NCBI RefSeq assembly: GCF_030818075.1
Contig: NZ_JAUSZZ010000001.1
Coordinates: forward strand, 3,286,001 to 3,350,000
Direction: 5' to 3'
Origin: Microbacterium proteolyticum
GTDB taxonomy: Bacteria; Actinomycetota; Actinomycetes; Actinomycetales; Microbacteriaceae
DNA: 64,000 bases
Shown here: one piece after another, positions 28,349 through 37,740 of the stretch
How positions within the stretch are numbered: the stretch's first letter is position 1
Layout: the number at the start of each line of letters is the position of its first letter
Translations under genes and position numbers: made by a program
The notes under the pieces: generated by a model
What the model was told of the DNA's origin: nothing
Seen by the model: only the letters and a program-made list of their open reading frames with translations
Databases searched by the model: none

Positions 28349-28978
28349 TCAGGAGTTCGGCTCGGCAGAGCCGGGCCCGACCCGCTCGAGCGGATTGGCC
28401 GCGAGCTTGCCCGCCACTCCCCCGTCCACCAGCCGCCGCGCGGCCGTGTCGGGCTTGCGGGCCGCTTGATCGACGACGCACGCGCCGAACTCGGCGGCCA
28501 GCGCACCGCGCGGATGTACGTCGAGCACCTCGCGGACGAATTCCTCCGGCAGGGCGTCGGGCCGCGCACCCGAGATGTCGAGAGCCGTCGCCGTCTCGAG
28601 CAGGTAGCCCTCGGCATCCATCGTGGGGTCGACCCGCGGCCAGTTGTGCCGCACGATGACCTCGAGCACGCGTCGTCGCCGTGCCACAGCCCAGCCCGCA
28701 CCGGCGGTGAGGGCGACGCCCACGTGGCCGCCGGCGTGCTCGTACGAGATCGTGTGGTTGTCGAACTCCGTCACCGTGCCGATGTCGTGCAGAACCGCCG
28801 AGACGTACAGCAGCTCGTGGTCGATGCCGCTGATGCCGTCGACGCGGGCGAACGCCTCGGCCCACAACCACGAACGCAGGGCGTGCGCCGTGAACGCCGG
28901 CGACTGGTACTCCCGCGCCACGGCGAGGGCACCGCGAGCGGCGAGGGTGTCGGGCACGGGGAAATCGGCGATGCGCAT
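28349..28978 (-). CDS. HD-domain hydrolase, cyanamide hydratase-like
   Basis: 209 residues. The HD metal site is visible: TAHALRSWLWAEAFA provides the first His, LLYVSAVLHDIGT the HD doublet, followed by SYEHAGG and VIVRHNW. The overall pattern resembles Ddi2-type cyanamide hydratase-like HD proteins, although substrates in bacteria are mostly unknown. ATG 28978 is preceded by GGAGGCC. It is followed, beyond a 260-bp gap, by nusA on the same strand. No operon partner is evident; glgP ends 138 bases upstream. I would call it a metal-dependent hydrolase of unknown substrate. Confidence 0.8.
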   Translation of the reverse strand: MRIADFPVPDTLAARGALAVAREYQSPAFTAHALRSWLWAEAFARVDGISGIDHELLYVSAVLHDIGTVTEFDNHTISYEHAGGHVGVALTAGAGWAVARRRRVLEVIVRHNWPRVDPTMDAEGYLLETATALDISGARPDALPEEFVREVLDVHPRGALAAEFGACVVDQAARKPDTAARRLVDGGVAGKLAANPLERVGPGSAEPNS

Positions 28979-29073
28979 AAGGCCTCCGGGGTCGGGTGAC
29001 CTCCACTCTCGAGCAGATCACCGCCGGGCGGCAGCGCGACGACGGTCAGGTCGCGACGCGTTCCTGCCAGAGC

Positions 29074-29113
29074 GTTCCGGATGCCGCGACCGCGGGGCCG
29101 CGGCATCCGGAAC
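29074..29113 (-). terminator. Hairpin downstream of glgP
   Basis: Perfect 15-bp stem GTTCCGGATGCCGCG / CGCGGCATCCGGAAC (29074-29088, 29099-29113) with a 10-nt loop, four bases past the glgP stop. Both arms include the over-used GGATGCC/GGCATCC word. No T-tract is present. Confidence 0.55.
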
Positions 29114-29116
29114 AAC

Positions 29117-31612
29117 TCAACTGACCGGCGCGGCGTGCCAGATCCGGTCGAGGTAATCGCGCATGGCCCGGTCGGACGAGAAGTACCCGCTGCGGGCGAC
29201 GTTGAGGATGGCCGCGCGCACCCAGGCGTCCTGGTCGGCGTAGGCGGCGTCGACCCGGTCCTGCGCGTCGAGGTACGAGCGGAAGTCGGCGAGGGCCATG
29301 AACCGGTCGTCGTACAGCAGGTTCGACACGAGCGGCTCGAACACCGTGCGGTCGCCACCGGAGAAGGCCCCGGAGGCGATGAGGTCGATGGCGCGACGCA
29401 GATCGTCGTCCTGCTGGTAGAAGTCGGAGGGACGGTACCCCTCGGCCCAGAGGGCTTCGACCTCGGGCTCGCTCATACCGAACAGGAAGAAGTTGTCATC
29501 GCCGACGAGCTTGCGGATCTCGACGTTCGCGCCGTCGTCGGTGCCGATCGTGAGCGCACCGTTGAGCGCGAGCTTCATGTTGCCCGTGCCCGACGCCTCC
29601 TTGCCGGCGAGCGAGATCTGCTCCGACAGGTCGGCGGCCGGGATGATGCTCTCGGCGAGGGTGACGTTGTAGTTGGCGGGGTAGAGCACCTTGAGCTTGC
29701 CCTGGACCCGCTCGTCCGCGCTGACCACCTCGCCCACGGCGTTGATCAGGTGGATGATGCGCTTGGCCATGCCGTAGCCCGGGGCGGCCTTGGCGCCGAA
29801 GAGGAACGTCCGCGCCTGCACGTCATCGACGTCGAGCCGACCCGACACGATGCCCTCGTAGGTGCTGACGATGTGCAGCACCTTGAGCGTCTGGCGCTTG
29901 TACTCGTGCAGGCGCTTGATCATCACGTCGAGCATGTGGCCGTCGTCGAGCGGGGTGTCGCCGCGGGCTTCGAGCACCCGGCTCAGACGCCGCTTGTTCG
30001 CCGCCTTGACCGCCGCGAAGCGCTCGCGGAAGTCCGCGTCGTCGGCGAGTGCCTCCAGGCCCCGCAGCCGTTCGAGGTCGACCGTCCATCCGGCGCCGAG
30101 CGCCTCGGTGATGAGCGCCGACAGGTCGGGGTTGGCCAGGCGCAGGAACCGCCGGGGCGTGACGCCGTTGGTGACGTTGGTGAACTTGTCGGGCCACATC
30201 GTGGCGAAGTCCTTGAGCACGTTGTCGCGCAGCAGCTGCGAGTGCAGCTCCGCGACGCCGTTCACCTTGGAGCCGGCGACCGTGGCGAGGTAGGCCATGC
30301 GCACCGAGCGGTAGGGGTGCTCGCCGATGATCGACATGTTGCGGATCAGCAGTTCGTCGTCACCGAACTGCTCGCGCACCTGCAGCAGGAACGCGTCGTT
30401 GATGCGGTAGATGATCTCGAGGTGGCGCGGCAGCAGGCGTCCCAGCAGATCGACCGACCACACCTCCAGCGCCTCGGGCAGGAGCGTGTGGCACGTGTAC
30501 GCGAAGCACTTCTGCGTGATGGCCCACGCGGCATCCCACTCCAGCTTCTTCTCATCGACGAGCACGCGCATGAGCTCGGGCACGCCGATCACGGGGTGGG
30601 TGTCGTTGAGCTGGAAGATCACGCGCTCGGGCAGGCCCTCGAGGTCGAAGTCGTCGGGCAGGACGTTGTCGATGAAGTCGGCGATGGATGCCGCCACGAA
30701 GAAGTACTGCTGCTGCAGGCGCAGCTCCTTGCCCTGGGGCGTGGAGTCCTCGGGGTAGAGCACCTTGGAGATGTTCTCGGCGAAGGTCTGCGCGCGCACC
30801 GACTCGACGTAGTCGCCCGAGTTGAACGTGTGCAGGTCGAAGGCGTTGGTGGCCACGGCGCGCCACAGGCGCAGGGTGTTGACGCGGCCGTTGTGGTAGC
30901 CCGGCACCATCATGTTGTAGGGCACGGCCAGCACGTTCCACTCGGGAACCCAGCGCGTCCGCTCGACGCCCTCGTCGTCGTAGGTCTCGGTGTGACCGGC
31001 GAACGAGATCGTCTGCGCGGCCTCGGGGTGGGCGAAATCCCACGGCGAGCCCATGCGCAGCCACGCGTCGGGCTGCTCCACCTGCTGACCGTCGGCGAAG
31101 GCCTGCCGGAAGATGCCGTACTCGTACCGGATGCCGTACCCGATGGTGGGCACGCTCATGGTGGCGAGCGAGTCGATGAAGCACGCGGCCAAGCGGCCGA
31201 GACCGCCGTTGCCCAGACCCGGCTCGATCTCGACCGCGCGCACGGCGTCGATGTCGATGCCGCACTGCGCGAGCGCCTCGGTGGCGATGTCGGTCAGGCG
31301 GGCCGCGAGCAGGTTGTTGTCGAGCTGACGACCGAGCAGGTATTCGGCGGAGAGATAGCAGACCGTCTTGGCCTGCTGGGTCTTCTGCTTCGCGCGATCG
31401 TCGAACCAGCGCGCCATGAGGTAGTCGCGGACGGTGTACGCCAGCGCGAGGTACTGGTCGTTCACGTCGGAGCTCGACAGGGTCACGCCCTGGTCGAAAT
31501 TCAGGTTCTGCAGGAACTGTTTCGCGAACCCGTCGACGGATGCCGCGGGAGCGACGACCGGCGCGAGGGCGAGCGGGTGAGTGGGGCGCAGTTCTGAGGT
31601 GTTGTCGGGCAC
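29117..31612 (-). CDS. glgP: Glycogen/maltodextrin phosphorylase
   Basis: About 831 residues, typical for the family. It releases glucose-1-phosphate from alpha-1,4-glucans. The PLP-lysine motif EASGTGNMKLALNGALTIG is near the C-terminus; YLSAEYLLGRQL and GNGGLGRLAACF are the usual N-terminal catalytic segments. I prefer GTG 31612 (VPDNTSELRP): TACGGT ends 7 nt before it. An in-frame codon at 31669 would add 19 non-conserved residues. It is monocistronic and divergent from hen1. No other glycogen genes are in the window. Confidence 0.95.
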   Translation of the reverse strand: MPDNTSELRPTHPLALAPVVAPAASVDGFAKQFLQNLNFDQGVTLSSSDVNDQYLALAYTVRDYLMARWFDDRAKQKTQQAKTVCYLSAEYLLGRQLDNNLLAARLTDIATEALAQCGIDIDAVRAVEIEPGLGNGGLGRLAACFIDSLATMSVPTIGYGIRYEYGIFRQAFADGQQVEQPDAWLRMGSPWDFAHPEAAQTISFAGHTETYDDEGVERTRWVPEWNVLAVPYNMMVPGYHNGRVNTLRLWRAVATNAFDLHTFNSGDYVESVRAQTFAENISKVLYPEDSTPQGKELRLQQQYFFVAASIADFIDNVLPDDFDLEGLPERVIFQLNDTHPVIGVPELMRVLVDEKKLEWDAAWAITQKCFAYTCHTLLPEALEVWSVDLLGRLLPRHLEIIYRINDAFLLQVREQFGDDELLIRNMSIIGEHPYRSVRMAYLATVAGSKVNGVAELHSQLLRDNVLKDFATMWPDKFTNVTNGVTPRRFLRLANPDLSALITEALGAGWTVDLERLRGLEALADDADFRERFAAVKAANKRRLSRVLEARGDTPLDDGHMLDVMIKRLHEYKRQTLKVLHIVSTYEGIVSGRLDVDDVQARTFLFGAKAAPGYGMAKRIIHLINAVGEVVSADERVQGKLKVLYPANYNVTLAESIIPAADLSEQISLAGKEASGTGNMKLALNGALTIGTDDGANVEIRKLVGDDNFFLFGMSEPEVEALWAEGYRPSDFYQQDDDLRRAIDLIASGAFSGGDRTVFEPLVSNLLYDDRFMALADFRSYLDAQDRVDAAYADQDAWVRAAILNVARSGYFSSDRAMRDYLDRIWHAAPVS

Positions 31613-31826
31613 GAATCCGACCGTAATGAGTCGCACGCCGCGGTGCCAAGACGGCAATGGCTCCGTCACATGATCTTCACCCGTTCGCCCCCGATCCCCC
31701 CGTCGCCCGTCGAGGGATCGCGTCCCGCCCGACCGTCATCGCGCCTTGGCGCGGCGTGAGACTCGGCGTTGCGCTGCCCGGCCCGCCATAGGCTGTGCGA
31801 CGGTGTGACACCGATCGGAGGTTCCC

Positions 31827-33248
31827 GTGCTCGTCACTCTCACCTCGACCGCGCCCGTGGCGTCCCAGCTGAGCCACCTGCTGCGCAAACACCCGGACCG
31901 CGCCCAGAGCTTCCCCCTGAGCGTGGGCCTGGCACACGTGTTCTACCCCGAGGTGGGCGACGAGCGCTGCACCGTGGCGATGCTGCTCGAGGTCGACCCC
32001 ATCGACCTCGCACGCAGCAAGAATCTGCGCGGCAACGCCACCGAGACGCTGAGCCGCTACGTCAACGATCGTCCCTACGCGTCGTCATCGATGGTCGCCG
32101 TCGCCCTCGGGCAGGTGTTCCGCTCGGCGATGACGGGGCGCAGTGAGACCTTCCCCGAACTCGCCGCCTCCGCGCTCCCGCTCGAGATCACCGTGGCGGC
32201 GGTGCCCGCGCGCGGTCCCGCCACCGCGGGACTGGCCACGCGCCTGTTCGCGCCCCTCGGCTGGGAGGTGACGGAGACGCCCCTCCCCCTGGACCCCGTG
32301 CACCCCGAGTGGGGAGCGTCCGTCTACGTCGACCTGGTGCTGCGCGGCACCGTTCGGCTGAGCGACGCCCTCCGGCACCTGTACGTGCTGCTTCCCGTCC
32401 TCGACGACTCCAAGCACTACTGGGTGTCCGACGACGAAGTCGGCAAGCTGCAGCGGGCGGGCGAGGGATGGCTCGCGGGTCACCCCGAGCGCGACCTCAT
32501 CACGCGGCGCTACCTCGCCCATCAGAAGTCGATGGTCGACACGGCCCTCGACCGCCTGGCATCCGAGGCCCGCCTCGACGCGCTCGACGACCTCTCCACC
32601 GACGCCGCGGCCCCTCCCGCCGAGGCGTCGCCGACCACGCCGCTCGCCACCAGCCGCGCCGACGCGGTGCTCCGTGCACTGCGCGACGTCGATGCACGCA
32701 CGGTGGCAGACGTCGGGTGCGGTGAGGGCGCCCTGCTCGTGCGCCTGGACGCCGACCCGGTCTTCACCCGCATCGTCGGATCCGACGTCTCGGCGCGGGC
32801 CCTCGAGAAGGCGGCGCGACGCCTCCGGCTGGCCGATGCGAGCGACCGCCGGCGCGAGAGGATCAGCCTCGTGCAGTCCTCGGTGACCTACCAGGACGAC
32901 CGCCTCGCGGGCCTGGATGCCATCGTGCTGATGGAGGTCGTCGAGCACCTCGACATCGAGCGCCTCCCCGCGCTCGAGTCCTCGGTGTTCGGCGCCGCCT
33001 CCCCCGCAGCCGTCGTCGTCACCACCCCGAACAGCGAGTACAACCGCCTGTACGACACGCTCCCCGCGGGGGCGTTCCGCCACGAGGATCACCGTTTCGA
33101 GTGGACGCGTGCCGAGTTCGAGAGCTGGGCGCAGAACGTGGCCGATCGTCACGGCTACGCCGTGGAGCACCGCACCGTCGGCGACGTCGATCCCGCCGCG
33201 GGCTCGCCGACCCAACTCGCCCTGTGTCGGAAGGTCGCCCCGCGATGA
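31827..33248 (+). CDS. hen1: 3'-terminal RNA ribose 2'-O-methyltransferase Hen1
   Basis: 473 residues. The N-terminal half (about 1-240) is the bacterial Hen1-N domain (VGLAHVFYPEV, LARSKNLRGN, KHYWVSDDEV), which activates the Pnkp ligase. The C-terminal half is an AdoMet methyltransferase with DVGCGEGAL (motif I) and the Hen1 metal-site signature EVVEH (residues 370-374). Hen1 methylates the 2'-OH at a broken RNA 3' end, so the repaired site resists recleavage. The start is GTG 31827 with CGGAGG upstream; TAGGCT at 31789-31794 is the likely -10. It overlaps pnkp by 4 bases. Confidence 0.95.
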   Translation: MLVTLTSTAPVASQLSHLLRKHPDRAQSFPLSVGLAHVFYPEVGDERCTVAMLLEVDPIDLARSKNLRGNATETLSRYVNDRPYASSSMVAVALGQVFRSAMTGRSETFPELAASALPLEITVAAVPARGPATAGLATRLFAPLGWEVTETPLPLDPVHPEWGASVYVDLVLRGTVRLSDALRHLYVLLPVLDDSKHYWVSDDEVGKLQRAGEGWLAGHPERDLITRRYLAHQKSMVDTALDRLASEARLDALDDLSTDAAAPPAEASPTTPLATSRADAVLRALRDVDARTVADVGCGEGALLVRLDADPVFTRIVGSDVSARALEKAARRLRLADASDRRRERISLVQSSVTYQDDRLAGLDAIVLMEVVEHLDIERLPALESSVFGAASPAAVVVTTPNSEYNRLYDTLPAGAFRHEDHRFEWTRAEFESWAQNVADRHGYAVEHRTVGDVDPAAGSPTQLALCRKVAPR

Positions 33249-35779
33249 CGCGTCTGTCCCTGCCCGAGCTGTCGCTCGTCGTGCTCGTGGGAGCGTCCGG
33301 CTCCGGCAAGTCGACGTTCGCGGCAACCCATTTCGGCCCGTTCGAAACGCTCTCGAGCGACTTCTTCCGCGGCCTGGTGTCCAACGACGAGAACGACCAA
33401 TCGGCGACGCGCGCCGCCTTCGAGGCGCTGCACGTGGTGGCGGCCAAGCGGCTGGATGCCGGGTTGCTCACGGTCGTCGACGCCACCAACGTGCAGCCCG
33501 AGTCCCGTCGGTCGCTGATCGCGCTCGCCCGCGAGCACGACGTGCTGCCGGTCGCGGTGGTCCTCGACGTGCCACGGAGCGTCTGCATCGAGCGCAACAA
33601 CGCTCGCGAAGACCGCGCCTTCGGCGCGGCGGTCGTCTCACGCCAGCACGATCAGCTCCGCCGCTCCTTGCGGCACCTCGGCAAAGAAGGATTCCGCCGG
33701 GTGCACGTGCTGTCGGGAGTCGACGAGATCGCGGCCGCCGAGTTCGTCCGGGAGCCGCTGCTGAACGACCTGCGCGGCGAGACCGGCCCCTTCGACGCGA
33801 TCGGCGACGTGCACGGGTGCCGCGTGGAGCTCGAGACGCTGCTGACGAAGCTCGGCTACGACCTCGTCCGCGACGAAGCCGGCCGTCCGGTCGATGCGGT
33901 GCACCCCGAGGGCCGCCGGGTCGTCTTCCTGGGCGATCTGGTCGACCGGGGGCCCGACGCCGCCGGCGTGCTGCGGCTGGCGATGGGCATGGTCGCCGCC
34001 GGGCACGCGCTGGCCGTGCCCGGCAACCACGAGGCCAAGCTCGTGCGCGCACTCGAAGGCAAGAAGGTCCAGGTCAGCCACGGACTGGCCGAGACGCTCG
34101 CGCAGCTCGCGGACGAGACCGAGGAGTTCCGTCAGCGGGTGCTCGTGTTCTGCCGGAACCTGGTCTCGCACCTCGTCCTGGACGGGGGACGGCTGGTCGT
34201 CGCCCACGCCGGGCTGATCGAGAAGTACCACGGCCGCGCCTCCGGTCGCGTGCGCGCGTTCGCCCTCTACGGAGACACCACGGGCGAGACCGACGAGTAC
34301 GGCCTGCCCGTGCGCCTGCCGTGGGCCGAGGACTACCGGGGGAAGGCCACGGTGCTCTACGGTCACGTGCCGACGCTCGAGGCCGAATGGGTCAACAACA
34401 CGATGTGTCTCGACACCGGGTGCGTCTTCGGCGGCAAGCTGACCGCCCTGCGCTACCCCGAGCGGCAGGTGGTCGACGTCCCCGCCGAGCGCGTCTGGTA
34501 CGAGCCGGCGGCACCGCTGGACCGGGGCGCCGGCGCGACCGCGCGGCATCCGGGCGCCCTGCGGATCGATGACGTGCTCGGCAAGCAGGTCGTCGAGACG
34601 CGGGTGTTCGGAAAGGTGGGCGTCCGCGAGGACAACGCCGCCGGTGCCCTCGAGGTCATGAGCCGCTTCGCCGTCGACCCGCGACGACTCGTCTACCTGC
34701 CGCCGACGATGAGTCCGCCGGCGGCGTCGCGTCGCGAGGGTGTTCTCGAGCATCCGGCAGAGGCGTTCGAGGCCTACCGCAAAGAGGGCCTGGAGCGGGT
34801 GATCTGCGAGGAGAAGCACATGGGCTCCCGCGCGGTCGTCCTGCTGACGCGGGATGCCGCGCGGTTCGGCGCGCCCGACGGGTGGCGCGGGATCGTGCAC
34901 ACCCGGACCGGCCGCCCGTTCTTCGACGAGGCCACCAACGATGCCTTCCTCGCGCGGCTGGACCGCGCCGTCGACTCCAGCGGCCTCTGGGACGAACTCG
35001 ACGCGAGCTGGCTCCTGTTCGACGCGGAACTGCTGCCCTGGTCGCTCAAGGCGGGAGCCCTCATCCGCGACCTCTACGCCGGCGTCGCTGCTGCCGCCAC
35101 CGCCGCTCTCCCCGCCGCCTCGCGGGTTCTGCGAACGACCGCCGGGCGGGGCGTGGACGTCTCGGCACTCAGCGCGCGCATCGACCGGCGAGCCGCGAAC
35201 GCCGAGCGGTACCGTGACGCGTACCGACGGTATGCGCAGCCCGCGTCGGGCCTCGAGGGCGTGCAGCTCGCTCCTTTCCAGCTCCTGGCCTCCGAGGGCG
35301 CCAGCCACCTCGGACGAGACCACGAATGGCATCTCGGCGTCGCGGACCGGCTGGCCGCGGCCGACCCGGAACTCGTACGCCGCACCCGTCACATCGCGGT
35401 GGACCTGTCGTCGGAGGAGTCGGAAGCGGTGGCGACCCGCTGGTGGGAAGAGCTCACCGCCGCGGGCGGCGAGGGCATGGTCGTCAAGCCGACGGCCGGA
35501 CTCGTGCGCGGCACGCGGGCGCTCGCGCAGCCGGGGATCAAGGTGCGCGGCGCGGAGTATCTGCGCATCATCTACGGCCCCGACTACCTCGAGCCCGCTC
35601 ACCTGGACCGTCTCCGTGACCGCGACGTCGGGCACAAGCGGTCCATGGCCCTGCGCGAATACGCGCTCGGCGTCGAGGCCGTCGAGCGGTTCGTCGCCGA
35701 AGAGCCTCTCTGGCGCGTCCACCAGGCGGTGTTCGGAGTGCTCGCGATGGAGTCGGAGGCGGTCGACCCGCGGCTGTAG
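33245..35779 (+). CDS. pnkp: Polynucleotide kinase-phosphatase-ligase Pnkp
   Basis: 844 residues, three catalytic domains in the canonical order. The 5' kinase has P-loop GASGSGKST (residues 16-24). The 2',3' phosphatase is a metallophosphoesterase with DAIGDVHGC (184-192), GDLVDRGPD and PGNHEAK. The C-terminal adenylyltransferase has the nucleotide-binding Lys in EKHMGSR (Lys 524), with downstream EGMVVKP and IKVRG. It heals and seals RNA broken by ribotoxins, and needs Hen1 for ligation. The start ATG overlaps the hen1 stop (ATGA), giving coupled synthesis. The start excludes an upstream in-frame extension within hen1. Confidence 0.96.
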   Translation: MTRLSLPELSLVVLVGASGSGKSTFAATHFGPFETLSSDFFRGLVSNDENDQSATRAAFEALHVVAAKRLDAGLLTVVDATNVQPESRRSLIALAREHDVLPVAVVLDVPRSVCIERNNAREDRAFGAAVVSRQHDQLRRSLRHLGKEGFRRVHVLSGVDEIAAAEFVREPLLNDLRGETGPFDAIGDVHGCRVELETLLTKLGYDLVRDEAGRPVDAVHPEGRRVVFLGDLVDRGPDAAGVLRLAMGMVAAGHALAVPGNHEAKLVRALEGKKVQVSHGLAETLAQLADETEEFRQRVLVFCRNLVSHLVLDGGRLVVAHAGLIEKYHGRASGRVRAFALYGDTTGETDEYGLPVRLPWAEDYRGKATVLYGHVPTLEAEWVNNTMCLDTGCVFGGKLTALRYPERQVVDVPAERVWYEPAAPLDRGAGATARHPGALRIDDVLGKQVVETRVFGKVGVREDNAAGALEVMSRFAVDPRRLVYLPPTMSPPAASRREGVLEHPAEAFEAYRKEGLERVICEEKHMGSRAVVLLTRDAARFGAPDGWRGIVHTRTGRPFFDEATNDAFLARLDRAVDSSGLWDELDASWLLFDAELLPWSLKAGALIRDLYAGVAAAATAALPAASRVLRTTAGRGVDVSALSARIDRRAANAERYRDAYRRYAQPASGLEGVQLAPFQLLASEGASHLGRDHEWHLGVADRLAAADPELVRRTRHIAVDLSSEESEAVATRWWEELTAAGGEGMVVKPTAGLVRGTRALAQPGIKVRGAEYLRIIYGPDYLEPAHLDRLRDRDVGHKRSMALREYALGVEAVERFVAEEPLWRVHQAVFGVLAMESEAVDPRL

Positions 35780-35850
35780 CCGCACGAACGGCATGTGACA
35801 CGCCCGGCGACTGCTTCACCGGCCGCACCCGGGCGGACTACGGTTCCTGA

Positions 35851-36660
35851 GTGCCCTCCTCAGCCCGATCGGCGGCCCGCACGGCGGAGTCGAACCCCGC
35901 CTTCCGTGTCGCCGCACGCGCGGGGTATGTCGCGAACGGCATCCTGCATCTGCTCATCGGGGTGCTCGTGCTGGCCGTCGGGTTGGGCGGCACCGAGGAG
36001 ACCGACCAGACGGGCGCCTTCCGCGCCGTGGCCGCCGTGCCGCTCGGCGCCCTGGCTCTCGGTGCCCTCGCGGTGGGGCTGGTCGCCCTCGGGTGCTGGC
36101 ATCTGCTGCAGGCGGTGGCGCCGCGCGGGCTGTCGGGGTGGAAACGCCTCGCGCGGATCGCGGCCGAGGCCCCGCAGGGCATCGTCTTCGTGGCGATCGG
36201 ACTGATCTCGGCATCCGTCGCCCTCGGGGCCCGCCCCCGGGCGGAGCAGGCCACCGAAGACGCCAGTGAGTTCGTTCTCACCCTCCCGATCGGCGGATTC
36301 GTGCTCGGAGCCGTCGGCCTGACCGTGGCCGGCGTGGGGGTCGGGTTCGTCTGGATGGGCGCGCGCAGATCATTCCGCACGAAGGTGCGCCTCCCCCACG
36401 GCAGGCGGGGACACCTGCTGAGCGCCCTGGGGGTCGCGGGTTTCCTCGCCAAAGGCGTGGCCCTGATGATCGTCGGGGTGCTGCTGGTGATCGCCGCCGT
36501 GAAGATCGAGCCGGACACCGCAGGCGGTCTCGATGGAGCGGTGTCGGCGCTCATCGCGCTTCCGGCCGGACCGTTCTTGGCCTTCCTCGTCGGCGTCGGA
36601 TTCCTCGCGTACGGTGTCTTCACCGTGTTCCGCGCTCGCTACGCCCGTCTCGACGTGTAA
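35851..36660 (+). CDS. DUF1206 membrane protein
   Basis: 269 residues built of three repeats of a two-helix unit, the DUF1206 architecture: ARAGYVANGILHLLIGVLVL, then APQGIVFVAIGLISASVAL, then LGVAGFLAKGVALMIVGVLL. Each repeat begins with a G-(Y/F)-x-A/xKG type turn. About six membrane helices are predicted. No biochemical role is established for the family. The start is GTG 35851; TACGGT ends 6 nt before it, so the mRNA is probably leaderless. It lies 70 bases after pnkp but has this promoter of its own. Confidence 0.88.
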   Translation: MPSSARSAARTAESNPAFRVAARAGYVANGILHLLIGVLVLAVGLGGTEETDQTGAFRAVAAVPLGALALGALAVGLVALGCWHLLQAVAPRGLSGWKRLARIAAEAPQGIVFVAIGLISASVALGARPRAEQATEDASEFVLTLPIGGFVLGAVGLTVAGVGVGFVWMGARRSFRTKVRLPHGRRGHLLSALGVAGFLAKGVALMIVGVLLVIAAVKIEPDTAGGLDGAVSALIALPAGPFLAFLVGVGFLAYGVFTVFRARYARLDV

Positions 36661-36829
36661 CGCGGACCGTCATCGGTGAGTCCAGCCCCGAGCAGGACAT
36701 CCATTGTCTCGCGGCCCCTCGGCCCCGGTGTTCCGATCGACGCCCTCCGGGGATCCTGCGTCGTGTCCACGACGCCCGACGTCGCCGTCGACCGGAGCCA
36801 CGGACGGTGGGGCGGTCGACGGTGACGGC

Positions 36830-37651
36830 TCAGTCGAGAGAGGGGTCCCGCCCCGTCCGCTCCCCCGTCTCGAGTGCCGCGATGGCCGCGTGGTCGTCGG
36901 CGTCAAGGGTGAAGTCGAACACGTCGCCGTTCTCGCGGATCCGCTCGATCGAGACCGACTTGGGGAAGACCACCAGACCGCGGTCGAGGTGCCAGCGCAC
37001 CACGACCTGCGCCGGCGTCTTGCCGTAGCGCTCCGCGATCCGCACGAGCACCGGCTCCTCGAGCAGACCACCGCGGGCCAACGGTGCCCACGACTCCGTG
37101 ACGATGCCGTTCGCGGTGTCCCACTCGACGAGGTCGTTCTGCGGGAAGCGGGGGTGCAGCTCGACCTGGTTGACCGCGGGGAGCACCCCGGTCTCGTCGC
37201 GCAGGCGCTCGAGGTGGGCGATGGCGAAGTTGCTCACGCCGATCGAGGTCGCGCGGCCCTCCTGCTGAAGTCGTACAAGAGCGCGCCAGGTCTCCACGTA
37301 GCGGTCGGCACTGGGGATCGGCCAGTGGATGAGGTACAGGTCGACAAGGTCGAGACCGAGACGAGCCGCGCTCGCGTCGAAGGCGCGCAGGGTCTCGTCG
37401 AAGCCGTGGTCGTCGTTCCACACCTTGGTCGTGACGAAGACCTCGTCGCGGTCGAGACCGGAGGCCCGGAGCCCCTCGCCGACCTCGGTCTCGTTCCCGT
37501 ACAGGGCCGCGGTGTCGATATGGCGGTAGCCCGCCGAGAGCGCATCGGCGACGAGGCCGGCCGTGATCTCGGCGGGCACCTTGTAGGTACCGATACCCAG
37601 CTGCGGGATCGTGGAGCCGTCGGACAGAGACAGGCGGGGAGCGGCGATCAT
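36830..37651 (-). CDS. Aldo/keto reductase
   Basis: 273 residues, a complete AKR barrel. The signature segments are GYRHIDTAALYGNE (catalytic Asp and Tyr), the Lys in FVTTKVWND, LDLVDLYLIHWP (His), and IGVSNFAIAHLERL near the cofactor. FPKSVSIERIREN is the NADPH-binding tail. This resembles AKR5-type 2,5-diketo-gluconate reductases. It reduces aldehydes or ketones; the substrate is unknown. ATG 37651 is preferred because TAGCGT ends 7 nt before it. It is monocistronic; the 169-bp gap to DUF1206 is convergent and featureless. Confidence 0.93.
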   Translation of the reverse strand: MIAAPRLSLSDGSTIPQLGIGTYKVPAEITAGLVADALSAGYRHIDTAALYGNETEVGEGLRASGLDRDEVFVTTKVWNDDHGFDETLRAFDASAARLGLDLVDLYLIHWPIPSADRYVETWRALVRLQQEGRATSIGVSNFAIAHLERLRDETGVLPAVNQVELHPRFPQNDLVEWDTANGIVTESWAPLARGGLLEEPVLVRIAERYGKTPAQVVVRWHLDRGLVVFPKSVSIERIRENGDVFDFTLDADDHAAIAALETGERTGRDPSLD

Positions 37652-37740
37652 GGCATCCACGCTACCGAGCCGCGCACCGCTGCCCGCCCGTCTTGACGCC
37701 GAGACCGCGACCACGGGCGGGCCGGTGGCCGCTGCCGGCG

